Shown piece after piece: positions 1 to 6,215 of a stretch of 12,071 bases of DNA (position 1 is the stretch's first letter; every line of letters begins with the position of its first letter). This stretch comes from a bacterium (GTDB lineage: Bacteria; NPL-UPA2; JAGMAN01). The notes under the pieces were generated by a model. The model saw nothing but the letters and a program-made list of their open reading frames with translations, was not told the origin of the DNA and ran no database searches. The translations under genes were made by a program, and so were the position numbers. Where the stretch lies: contig JAGMAN010000041.1 of the NCBI GenBank assembly GCA_023130215.1, forward strand, positions 1 through 12,071. Reading direction: 5' to 3'.

Positions 1-645
1 CTCCAATATCACATTCCCTTCCCATCCACTCTTGATCAGATAACTCACTACCTCTTTGCAAAAACTGTCTATAGGCAAATGTTGCTTACTTCCTTCTCTG
101 GCTGAAAGATGTACATTCAAAATGCTTTCTTTGTAGCTTTTGAGCAAGCTCCATATCTTTTCATTATCCCGTATGTGCGAGGTATCAAGCGTCATCGGTA
201 AATTGAATGTAACCGTTTCATCGGGAGTAAATACTCTTCTTTTACCCTCAAAAGTTTCAATACAAAACACAACTTCGTCATTACATGCCTCAGCAAAATA
301 TCCCAAATTCTTAAGAGCTTCTTGTTGCACGTCTTTGTCCTTATTTACATTGTTAGGATGTAATGTAATAGTCTTCACACTTAGCGCTTTCGCGAAATCA
401 ACTATTTCCTTTCCCCATATTCTAAATCTCTCATCCGTAATAGGCGCCTGAACAGCGTGTATACTTAACACCTGCGTGTCAAAAGACTTAATCTTTTCAG
501 CTATCTTTGTCAAATGCCTCCTAATCGGTTCGTATATATCCCAGTAATAAGGCAGAGCCACTTCAACAGGTACCTTTATCTTTGAATATCTTTTTTCAAG
601 TTGTTCCATACTATCAAATGACTGTCTAATTCCAAACTTAATCAT
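1..645 (-). CDS. TIM-barrel sugar phosphate isomerase/epimerase-like protein, 3' end cut by window
   Basis: The frame opens at ATG 645 and runs without a stop to the left edge, giving 215 residues of an incomplete protein. The pattern is that of the AP-endonuclease-2/xylose-isomerase-like TIM barrel: alternating strand-helix units, an early SIH (H63), TLH (H96), CIETF (E130), TLDTSH (D154, H157), NVHLS (H179) and VILE (E215, the last codon in the window). In this family such E/D/H/E residues bind a divalent metal, so the metal site appears intact. Family members act on sugars or cyclitols as isomerases or epimerases, and the substrate cannot be told from sequence. There is no Shine-Dalgarno sequence before the start. 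Its ATG shares one base with the preceding stop (TAATG), so it is probably translated by re-initiation after the wHTH gene. The family assignment is firm, the function is open. Confidence 0.8.
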   Translation of the reverse strand, partial: MIKFGIRQSFDSMEQLEKRYSKIKVPVEVALPYYWDIYEPIRRHLTKIAEKIKSFDTQVLSIHAVQAPITDERFRIWGKEIVDFAKALSVKTITLHPNNVNKDKDVQQEALKNLGYFAEACNDEVVFCIETFEGKRRVFTPDETVTFNLPMTLDTSHIRDNEKIWSLLKSYKESILNVHLSAREGSKQHLPIDSFCKEVVSYLIKSGWEGNVILE

Positions 646-929
646 TAATTTGTTTTGGGGAAGAAGAGCGGCGGAATAAGTAGTTCATCAACCCCTATTC
701 CTTCGGGACCAGCTTCTAACGGTGAAAACGCGTATACACCTCGCTTTATCGGTGACAGTATCTTCTTCTTTTTAAGGCGAAAAACAACCTGTTTTCTGTC
801 CTCTGGAGAGAGATTGAACAATTGATCAAGATCCTTAACGGTGACAATCGCCTTTTTTTCGTATGTCAAACGGGCCACTATATTGGTCTCTATAGGCCCT
901 AAAATCCTTGATGTATTTTTAGGTGTCAC
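645..929 (-). CDS. Truncated AbiEi-type winged-helix protein (antitoxin N-terminal domain only)
   Basis: This 94-residue protein starts with GTG 929, preceded by AGGAG seven bases upstream. Residues about 15-70 form a winged helix-turn-helix (VKDLDQLF, then RKQVVFRLKKKKILSPIKRGVY), followed by the SPLEAGPEG-x-GVDELLIPPLFFP segment typical of AbiEi-like regulators. From what I know of the family, related proteins continue for well over 100 more residues after FFPK, with an aromatic YxxxxxALxxYG-like stretch. Here the frame stops after FFPKTN, so the C-terminal domain that senses or neutralises the partner is missing. The usual partner, an AbiEii nucleotidyltransferase, is not next to it; a TIM-barrel gene overlaps its stop instead. 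It is either a beheaded remnant or a stand-alone DNA-binding regulator. An inverted repeat surrounds its ribosome binding site. Confidence 0.72.
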   Translation of the reverse strand: MTPKNTSRILGPIETNIVARLTYEKKAIVTVKDLDQLFNLSPEDRKQVVFRLKKKKILSPIKRGVYAFSPLEAGPEGIGVDELLIPPLFFPKTN

Positions 930-1072
930 AGGTTATCTCCTAAATAACTTTTATATCCTTTTTTTACATACCCGGTTTACCACAATCCTTCCTGTTGTCA
1001 ATAAAAATAAGCCAGATCCAGTTTTTTACTTCCACATATATCCCTATAATTTGTAAAAACCATTGCTTCTGT
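930..1072. other. AT-rich gap between release-factor-like and AbiEi-like genes
   Basis: This 143-base AT-rich stretch separates two gene groups on the minus strand. It contains a lone TTGACA (996-1001), for which I found no matching -10 box at 16-18 bases, a TATAAAAG, and the inverted repeat at 932-948. No terminator hairpin with a T-run is evident. A promoter for the AbiEi-like/TIM-barrel pair is expected here but cannot be placed. Confidence 0.4.
932..948 (-). promoter_or_regulatory. Inverted repeat framing the Shine-Dalgarno of the AbiEi-like gene
   Basis: Read on the minus strand, GTTAT and ATAAC (5 bp each, perfect) flank the 7-base centre TTAGGAG, which holds the SD for GTG 929. As RNA it would put the SD in a hairpin loop; as DNA it could be an operator. 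AbiEi-type antitoxins are known to repress their own promoters through inverted repeats, which makes the position suggestive. The arms are short and AT-rich, so chance is possible. Confidence 0.3.
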
Positions 1073-1495
1073 TTATTCACTTTCGGAAGGAGTTTCAACT
1101 GCTTCACGTAACTTCTTTTTTTCGGATTGCTTACGTTTGGCGGCTAATATTTTTTCTTTTGCCCGTTTTGACCGCTTTCTCTTCTGTCGTCTAATTTTTT
1201 CTATCCGTTGTCTTTCCTCTGATAGTCTCCCCAGCATAAGTGTTTCAATTTTATTGGTAAGAATCCTTCTTGCCAAAAATCTATTCAAGGCCTGTGAACG
1301 TTCCCGTTGACATTTTACCTCTATACCAGTTGGCGCATGCTTCAAATAAACACATGTGGATGTCTTATTGACTTTCTGTCCTCCCTTTCCACTTGAACGG
1401 ATAAATTTTTCCTTAAGGTCCTCCTCGCGGATTCCCAGATTCTGCATTTTTTTCTTTAAGGCGTCTTTTTTTGTTTTACTTATACCGATTTGCAT
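1073..1495 (-). CDS. Peptide chain release factor-like protein (RF-1 domain, GGQ)
   Basis: The 140-residue protein carries the peptidyl-tRNA hydrolysis motif SSGKGGQKVNKT (GGQ at 38-40) within an RF-1 catalytic domain of about residues 20-90, including the following YLKHAPTGIEVKCQRERSQ segment. It then has a very basic tail (about 95-130, rich in K and R) and an acidic end. It lacks the codon-recognition domains of RF1/RF2, so it belongs with the short rescue-type factors (ArfB/YaeJ, RF-H, mtRF-R like). These hydrolyse peptidyl-tRNA on stalled ribosomes or split 50S subunits, with the basic tail binding rRNA. The start ATG follows the trmO remnant by 4 bases and has no close SD: GGAG lies about 12 bases upstream. 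Expression may therefore depend on read-through from the upstream frame. Its exact subgroup is undecided. Confidence 0.88.
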   Translation of the reverse strand: MQIGISKTKKDALKKKMQNLGIREEDLKEKFIRSSGKGGQKVNKTSTCVYLKHAPTGIEVKCQRERSQALNRFLARRILTNKIETLMLGRLSEERQRIEKIRRQKRKRSKRAKEKILAAKRKQSEKKKLREAVETPSESE

Positions 1496-1499
1496 CTGA

Positions 1500-1667
1500 C
1501 TAAAGCACTCCAGACTTTTCTTTATTTTTCTCGCAGTAGAGTATACGGTGGAACAGTACTACCTTCGGCTGTATGACGAACGAAGTGAGGAATTTTCTTA
1601 AACTCTTTCGGTCTTTATACGGTGCATGAATTATGCCTATGGGTTTTAATGCTATTCTATCTTCCAT
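1500..1667 (-). pseudogene. trmO: Remnant of tRNA methyltransferase TrmO (TsaA/YaeB family), N-terminal fragment
   Basis: From ATG 1667, which overlaps the end of the purF-like gene by 11 bases, the frame reads MEDRIALKPIGIIHAPYKD. This is the characteristic N-terminus of the TrmO/UPF0066 family, which N6-methylates t6A37 in tRNA using S-adenosylmethionine. After about 20 residues the likeness ends, and the frame stops at TAG 1500-1502 after 55 codons, whereas the family is at least about 130 residues long. In another frame a short TAEGSTV stretch faintly resembles the next family block, which fits decay by frameshift and deletion. It could instead be a retained small ORF that feeds ribosomes to the release-factor-like gene 4 bases downstream. 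I consider a decayed gene most likely. Confidence 0.6.
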
Positions 1668-3066
1668 GTTTTGGGCATTCACCGGTCCAGCAATAGAGAC
1701 ACAGCTCCTCCCTGGGCAGTCCGATGGCCTTGACCATATCATCTACCGTCTGATATCTAAGGGTGGTAACTTCTAAATCGTCAGCAATCCATTTCACCAT
1801 CTTCTTGTATTTCTCAGAACTCTCGTCTATGTATTCTACCACATCCTCCAGGTCTTTCCCTTCAAGAGCTCGAATGGCCTTTCGAGCCGCCAGTTCATGG
1901 ATGCTCCGGGTGGACAGATTAAACCGGCATGGAAACATCAAGGGCGGGCAGGCCGGTCGGACGTGCACTTCTCTGGCTCCTCCGCTCCAAAGCTTCTTTA
2001 TGGTGAAACTCTTGAGCTGAGTCCCCCTGACTATAGAATCCTCACATACTACAATCCTGTTGCCTTCAATTATCTCTTTGATAGGAATGAGCTTCATCTT
2101 AGCTACCAAATCGCGTGTCTCCTGCGAAAGCGGGGTGTAGCTCCGGCCATATCCAGGTGTATATTTCACCAACGGCCGCCGGTAAGGTTTCCCGGACTCT
2201 ATAGCATATCCCAGGCCATGGGTAGTTCCCGAATCAGGAATCCCGGAGACTACATCTACTTCTATATCCTTATCCCGTCTTGCCAGGCACTGACCGCAGC
2301 GCTCCCTTACTATCTCTACATTTATCCCTTCATAGCTTGAGGCAGGAAAGCCGGTGTATATCCAGAGGAATGCGCAGATTTGATTTATATTCCCACCCGG
2401 CCTCCTCTGCGCCATGCCTTCCTCATTTATGAGAACTATCTCCCCGGGCTGGATGTATTTCACTACTTGGAACTCAATATTCGGGAAGGCGCTACTCTCA
2501 GAAGTCACTGCCCAGGCATCCTCCCGCTTCCCAATCACAAGGGGTGTGTATCCAAACCTATCCCTGCCCGCATAGACTCCATCTTTATTCAGCAACAGGA
2601 GTGAGCAGGAGCCATCTATGGCATCGAACATCTTTTCTATGCCATCTACTAAATCCTTCCCCTGACTAATCAGCTTGGCTACCAGCTCTGTCACATTAAC
2701 CGTCCCCTTGCCCACCTCGCTAAAGGATATTCCTTTCTTAAGCAGCCCGGCCGCTAATTCTTCCACATTTTCTACCAGCCCATTGGTGACTATACAAAAT
2801 GGACCGAACTTAGAGTTTAGATAAATGGGCTGTTCATCAAAGGTACTAATAACGCCGATGCCCTTGTTTCCCTTCATGCGCTTAGAATCTTCATAGAATT
2901 TTGACTTAAACTGAGTCTGGCTTATGTTGTGTATCTGGCGGGCGAAATCTTCTCCTAACACAGCCATGCCGCCATATTCAGTCCCTAAATGTGAATGATA
3001 ATCCGTGCCGTAGAACAGAGCCTCTATACAATCTTCCCTGGAAACTACTCCAAAAATCCCGCTCAT
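1657..3066 (-). CDS. PurF-like amidophosphoribosyltransferase paralog lacking the catalytic Cys
   Basis: The 469-residue protein has the two-domain layout of glutamine PRPP amidotransferase, an Ntn glutaminase half (1 to about 225) and a type-I phosphoribosyltransferase half. The PRPP loop ECDSIVRGT-like motif is present at 341-349 (CEDSIVRGT), with SGIPDSG at 274-280 and four likely Fe-S ligands matching the Bacillus-type enzyme: C231, C380, C456 and C459. The N-terminus is MSGIFG instead of MCGI, so the glutaminase nucleophile is Ser. The RGQES and HVRYAT motifs are replaced (HLGTEYGG; VISTFDEQP), while TNG at 94-96 resembles the oxyanion HNG. Glutamine hydrolysis is therefore probably lost, and ammonia use or another role is likely. 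Related PurF paralogs with YHSHLGT occur in anaerobes. SD GGAGG lies inside the polX stop, 3 bases upstream. Confidence 0.87.
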   Translation of the reverse strand: MSGIFGVVSREDCIEALFYGTDYHSHLGTEYGGMAVLGEDFARQIHNISQTQFKSKFYEDSKRMKGNKGIGVISTFDEQPIYLNSKFGPFCIVTNGLVENVEELAAGLLKKGISFSEVGKGTVNVTELVAKLISQGKDLVDGIEKMFDAIDGSCSLLLLNKDGVYAGRDRFGYTPLVIGKREDAWAVTSESSAFPNIEFQVVKYIQPGEIVLINEEGMAQRRPGGNINQICAFLWIYTGFPASSYEGINVEIVRERCGQCLARRDKDIEVDVVSGIPDSGTTHGLGYAIESGKPYRRPLVKYTPGYGRSYTPLSQETRDLVAKMKLIPIKEIIEGNRIVVCEDSIVRGTQLKSFTIKKLWSGGAREVHVRPACPPLMFPCRFNLSTRSIHELAARKAIRALEGKDLEDVVEYIDESSEKYKKMVKWIADDLEVTTLRYQTVDDMVKAIGLPREELCLYCWTGECPKHGR

Positions 3067-3069
3067 CTT

Positions 3070-4788
3070 TCACCTCCGTTTTAATTTTTTCAACAGGTCT
3101 TTGAGTGAGAGAGTATTCAGAATATCCTTATTTTCTAACCAGCCCCGTCGGGCAGTGGCTACTCCGTAATGCATCGCCTCAAGCTGCATCTTATGGTGAG
3201 AATCTGTTCCCAGGGAAATCATCACTCCTCCCTCCCTGGCCCGGCGGCAGTGGACATCATTCAGGTCTAACCTATTCGGGAAGGCATTCAACTCCAGGAA
3301 AGTGCCCGTTCTCTTTGCTTCCTTAATAATGATTTCCATATCTACCTGATATGGCTCCCGCTCATGGAGCAGTCTACCGGTGGGATGAGCAAGGACGTGG
3401 ACAAACTTATTCTCCATAGCCTTAATAATACGATTGGTTATCGTCTTTCGGTCTTGTTTGAAGCCTGTATGAATAGAGGCTATTACTATGTCCAGTTCCC
3501 TTAAGATGTCATCCTCAAAATCCAGCCTGCCGTCGCTGTGAATATCTACCTCGCTTCCGGCTAAGACTCTAAACGGGTGAAGCTTTTCATTGACTTTTTT
3601 AATCTCAGCAATCTGCCTCTTTAAATCTCCCTCCGATAGTCCCCCGGCTACTCCTAAGGATTTAGAGTGGTCACAGATGGCTATATACCGGTATTTAAGT
3701 TTCCTGGCGGCTTCGGCCATTTCCAGAATTGTCCCTGAGCCATCACTCCATTTAGAATGGACATGCAGGTCACCCTTAATACTTTTGAGTTCAACTAATT
3801 CAGGGAGCGAACCTTCCTGCCCGGCTTCGATCTCTCCCCTCTCTTCCCTCAGCTCAGGTGGAATATAAGGAAGGTCCAGGGCTGCGTAAACATCCTCTTC
3901 CTCTTTACCTGCCACTTTCTTTCCGCTCTTGATTCTGAAGACTCCATACTCATTAATCTTTAAACCTCGCTTATTGGCCAGTTCCCTTAACTTGATATTG
4001 TGCGGCTTGGAACCAGTGAAATATTGAAGAGCGGCTCCAAAGCTATCTGGTTTGACTACCCGCACATCTACCTGCAATCCTTCCCCCATAATGACGCTTG
4101 ACTTAGTCTCTCCCGAAGCCAGGACCCCGGTCACCTGTGGAAGACTAATGAAAACTTCCATTACCTTGGCGGGTTTCCTGGAAGTAACCAATATATCTAT
4201 ATCCCCGATGGTCTCCTTCATCCGACGCAGGCTACCAGCCGGGCTTATCCGATCCACCTCAGGAAGTTTTTTTAGGGCGCCGATGATGGACTGAGCTAAA
4301 GGATAGGCTTTACCCAGGAGCATTCTTCCGTGCTTTCGCTTCAGGAACTCTATCCCTCGCAGGATATTCTCCTCCGTTTTCTCTCCTATTCCGGCAAGGT
4401 CCTTAATCCGGTGCAGTTTAACTGCTTTCTCCAAATCCTTGATGTTCTTTATGCCTAATTTTTTATAGAAAAGAGATGCTGTTTTGGGTCCGACTTCAGG
4501 GATGCCAAGAAGCTCTATTAATCCAGGTGGGACAGATTTTTTCAAATCTTCATAGTATTGAAGCTTCCCGGTAGTAAGGAGTTCCTCTATCTTCCTGGCA
4601 ATGCCCTCCCCTACTCCTTGAATACCTTCCAGTTCTCCCTTTTGATGTATTGCTTCTATCTCTTCCGGTAAATTCTCTAAGACCCGCACTGCCTTCTGGT
4701 AAGCCCGCACCCGAAAGGGATTCTCCCCCTTTATTTCTAAAATATCGGCAATCTCACTGAAGGTTAGGGCTATCTCTGAATTACGCAT
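3070..4788 (-). CDS. polX: DNA polymerase X with C-terminal PHP domain
   Basis: At 572 residues this is the usual length of bacterial PolX. Helix-hairpin-helix segments lie at about 54-68, 94-106 and 128-143. The palm has GSLRRMKETIGDIDIL with catalytic D196 and D198, and a third Asp, D241, in VDVRVV. The PHP domain starts at about 336 and keeps all the expected metal ligands: H342, H344, D349, H374, E413, H440, H468, D529 and H531. Bacterial PolX fills short gaps and, through PHP, has 3'-5' exonuclease and AP-site processing activity in base-excision repair. It starts at ATG 4788, 9 bases after the uracil-DNA glycosylase stop, with SD AGGAG overlapping that stop codon. The pairing with the glycosylase suits a repair operon. 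It shows no damage or missing residue. Confidence 0.96.
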   Translation of the reverse strand: MRNSEIALTFSEIADILEIKGENPFRVRAYQKAVRVLENLPEEIEAIHQKGELEGIQGVGEGIARKIEELLTTGKLQYYEDLKKSVPPGLIELLGIPEVGPKTASLFYKKLGIKNIKDLEKAVKLHRIKDLAGIGEKTEENILRGIEFLKRKHGRMLLGKAYPLAQSIIGALKKLPEVDRISPAGSLRRMKETIGDIDILVTSRKPAKVMEVFISLPQVTGVLASGETKSSVIMGEGLQVDVRVVKPDSFGAALQYFTGSKPHNIKLRELANKRGLKINEYGVFRIKSGKKVAGKEEEDVYAALDLPYIPPELREERGEIEAGQEGSLPELVELKSIKGDLHVHSKWSDGSGTILEMAEAARKLKYRYIAICDHSKSLGVAGGLSEGDLKRQIAEIKKVNEKLHPFRVLAGSEVDIHSDGRLDFEDDILRELDIVIASIHTGFKQDRKTITNRIIKAMENKFVHVLAHPTGRLLHEREPYQVDMEIIIKEAKRTGTFLELNAFPNRLDLNDVHCRRAREGGVMISLGTDSHHKMQLEAMHYGVATARRGWLENKDILNTLSLKDLLKKLKRR

Positions 4789-4797
4789 CTGTCACTC

Positions 4798-5400
4798 CTA
4801 AAATAAATCCAACTGTTCTGCCTCCCGCAATGCGGGTAGTGGCTTGGGTCTTACACCTGAATCTAAAAATTCTTTCAGCTTCTGAAAGTCTTCCTCTAAA
4901 GGTTCTCTCATCCAGCCCTGGTGCAGGGCCGCGGCCGGGTGATAGAGGGGGAAGACTAAGAAGTCTCTCACCTGGGTTGCTTTGGCTTTTACCTTGGTAA
5001 TGGGCACCCGTTTATCAAGAATGGTCTGGGTAGCAGAGTTCCCCAGCGTGCATACTACTTTGGGTTTGATGATTTCAATCTGTTTGAAGAGATGCCCCTT
5101 GCATGCTTCCACTTCTTCCCGGCTGGGATCCCTATTTTCCGGAGGGCGGCATTTGAGGATATTGGCAATGTAGACATCTGAGCGCTTAAGTCCAATTTTC
5201 CCGAGAAGCTCAGTCAAAAGCTTCCCTGCCGCTCCCACGAATGGCTCTCCTTGTTGGTCTTCATAATAGCCAGGGGCTTCCCCCACGAAGACAATATCAG
5301 CTTTCTCATTGCCGGCTCCAAAGACCAACTTTGTCCTGGAACGGCCGAGAGAACATTTCTGACAATCTTTTATCTCAGCATAAAATTCCTTAAGTGTCAC
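4798..5400 (-). CDS. Uracil-DNA glycosylase, family 4 (Fe-S type)
   Basis: This enzyme removes uracil from DNA to leave an abasic site. The motifs are those of the thermophilic/family-4 type: CxxC (C13, C16), then C84 and C100 as the [4Fe-4S] ligands, motif A GEAPG followed by QQGEPFVGAAGKLL, ANILKCRPPENR, and motif B HPAAALHQ. I place the start at GTG 5400 because GGGAGG lies six bases before it, giving 200 residues with CxxC at the expected place. A TTG at 5424 would add eight residues but has no convincing SD. The C-terminus (PLPALREAEQLDLF) is a short Pro/acidic tail. It is the first gene of a run with polX and the purF-like gene, and a strong promoter lies about 130 bases upstream. Confidence 0.95.
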   Translation of the reverse strand: MTLKEFYAEIKDCQKCSLGRSRTKLVFGAGNEKADIVFVGEAPGYYEDQQGEPFVGAAGKLLTELLGKIGLKRSDVYIANILKCRPPENRDPSREEVEACKGHLFKQIEIIKPKVVCTLGNSATQTILDKRVPITKVKAKATQVRDFLVFPLYHPAAALHQGWMREPLEEDFQKLKEFLDSGVRPKPLPALREAEQLDLF

Positions 5401-5416
5401 TTTAATCCTCCCTTCC

Positions 5417-5458
5417 CTATTCAATTCTCTTGAAATACCGAATCAGCTTCTCGGCCAT
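5417..5458 (-). CDS. Possible leader peptide or gene remnant upstream of uracil-DNA glycosylase
   Basis: ATG 5458 opens a 13-codon frame (MAEKLIRYFKRIE) that stops at 5417-5419, 16 bases before the glycosylase GTG. It lies in the transcript predicted from the promoter at 5532-5560. Upstream of the ATG the same frame stays open for about 30 further codons, with protein-like content (DLVRDTA before the Met) but no start codon. That could mean the decayed 3' end of a lost gene. No good SD precedes the ATG. Translation of this peptide could couple to the glycosylase start. The evidence is only the open frame and its position. Confidence 0.25.
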   Translation of the reverse strand: MAEKLIRYFKRIE

Positions 5459-5531
5459 GGCAGTGTCTCTTACCAGATCTGTTATATAAAATGGATTGAA
5501 AATCCTAAAATGCCAAAAGAAAGGTGTTCTT

Positions 5532-5560
5532 ATTGTAGTGTCAGATCTGAGCTATGTCAA
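5532..5560 (-). promoter_or_regulatory. Sigma70-type promoter for the UDG-polX-purF-like group
   Basis: On the minus strand a consensus -35 TTGACA (5555-5560) is followed after exactly 17 bases by TACAAT (5532-5537), one mismatch from TATAAT. Directly upstream are two phased A-tracts (TCAAAAAATCAAAAAATCA, 5561-5579) that look like an UP element. Transcription would start near 5525 and leave a leader of about 125 bases before GTG 5400. Confidence 0.75.
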
Positions 5561-5577
5561 TGATTTTTTGATTTTTT

Positions 5578-5621
5578 GAAACACCGGGAAACCCATGCTG
5601 ACAGGTAGAATCGGTGATTTC
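5578..5621. repeat. Imperfect inverted repeat upstream of the UDG promoter
   Basis: GAAACACCG (5578-5586) is matched by CGGTGATTTC (5612-5621), nine paired bases with one bulged base and about 25 bases between, which include the small palindrome GGGAAACCC. It sits just upstream of the A-tract and -35 box. No T-run follows on either strand, so it is not an ordinary terminator. A regulator site is possible but unproven. Confidence 0.3.
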
Positions 5622-5716
5622 AAAGGATTGGAATAAAAGAAGAATCTGCAAGGAGAAGCTAAGAGGAGATAAAATCAGTCCACCGGAAGGATTCTGTTAA
5701 CTTCCTTTTCTGTTCT

Positions 5717-6133
5717 TCAACTTTTCTCATACAGGCTATCATTAATAAGTTTGTTTATCGTGTATTTAAGAATCTTTGCTCTCTCTACTGCTTTAATACT
5801 GACGAATTTAATACCTATGGCATTTATATCAGGCTTTACCATTTTTGACCAGACCAACTCGCATAGGGTGATAATAGGGTCTTCACTCAAAGGTAATGTG
5901 AAAGTAATCTGCAATTTATCGTCTCTCATTTTTAACTTATATAAGTCTTGAGGGGAAAGGGCTGAAATCTCGAGAAACATCCCGTCACCGCTTATATTTT
6001 TAGCTACTCCTCTGCCCTCCGTAATTATGCTTTTCTCATCCCCGGCAAACCTGAGTGCATAGTCAACGGTAACCCGAGTTGGTAAGTGACGATACTTTCT
6101 CCTCTCTCTTCCATTCCATTCTTCACACGCCAT
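5717..6133 (-). CDS. PilZ domain protein (c-di-GMP binding), intact copy
   Basis: The 138-residue single-domain protein has both c-di-GMP-binding motifs of PilZ: RxxxR at R11-R15 within RERRKYR, and NxSxxG at 46-51 (NISGDG), followed by strand MFLEI. The rest shows the beta-barrel pattern with CELVW and AIGIKFV strands and a C-terminal helix (about 110-135) beginning KAVERAKILKY. No signal peptide or membrane segment is seen, so it is cytosolic. Such stand-alone PilZ proteins are c-di-GMP effectors acting on motility, secretion or other partners. Start ATG 6133 has GAGAGAGGTG ending about six bases upstream. It follows a frameshifted paralog by 82 bases and closes the fis-like/PilZ group. No effector domain is attached, so the output is unknown. 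Confidence 0.92.
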   Translation of the reverse strand: MACEEWNGRERRKYRHLPTRVTVDYALRFAGDEKSIITEGRGVAKNISGDGMFLEISALSPQDLYKLKMRDDKLQITFTLPLSEDPIITLCELVWSKMVKPDINAIGIKFVSIKAVERAKILKYTINKLINDSLYEKS

Positions 6134-6215
6134 GTTATCACCTCTCTCCTTAGTTAGTGCAGATACCTGTCTGATGACAGATAGGGACGATTCGAAGACA
6201 TAGCCTCCAGGTCAG

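Larger units (their letters stand above)
5401..5716. other. Gene-free stretch between PilZ gene and uracil-DNA glycosylase
   Basis: This 316-base stretch separates two gene groups. It holds the leader frame, the promoter at 5532-5560 with upstream A-tracts, and an imperfect dyad at 5578-5621. I found no convincing intrinsic terminator for the PilZ gene ending at 5717: a GGAAG/CTTCC dyad near 5680-5700 is not followed by a T-run. No further coding frame looks real. Confidence 0.6.

Noticed and set aside
140-451. Plus-strand open frame of 103 codons
   Set aside because: It lies antisense to the TIM-barrel coding frame, which has clear family motifs; the plus-strand translation is Ser-rich and resembles nothing.
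996-1001. TTGACA on the minus strand upstream of the AbiEi-like gene
   Set aside because: No acceptable -10 box lies 16-18 bases downstream, so I do not call a promoter.
1897-2340. Plus-strand open frame of 147 codons
   Set aside because: It is fully antisense to the PRPP-binding half of the purF-like gene, with no SD and no recognisable domain; it is a shadow frame.
6160-6182. CTGTC-TGAT-GACAG hairpin between the two PilZ genes
   Set aside because: The stem is five base pairs with no T-run; too weak for a terminator or operator call.
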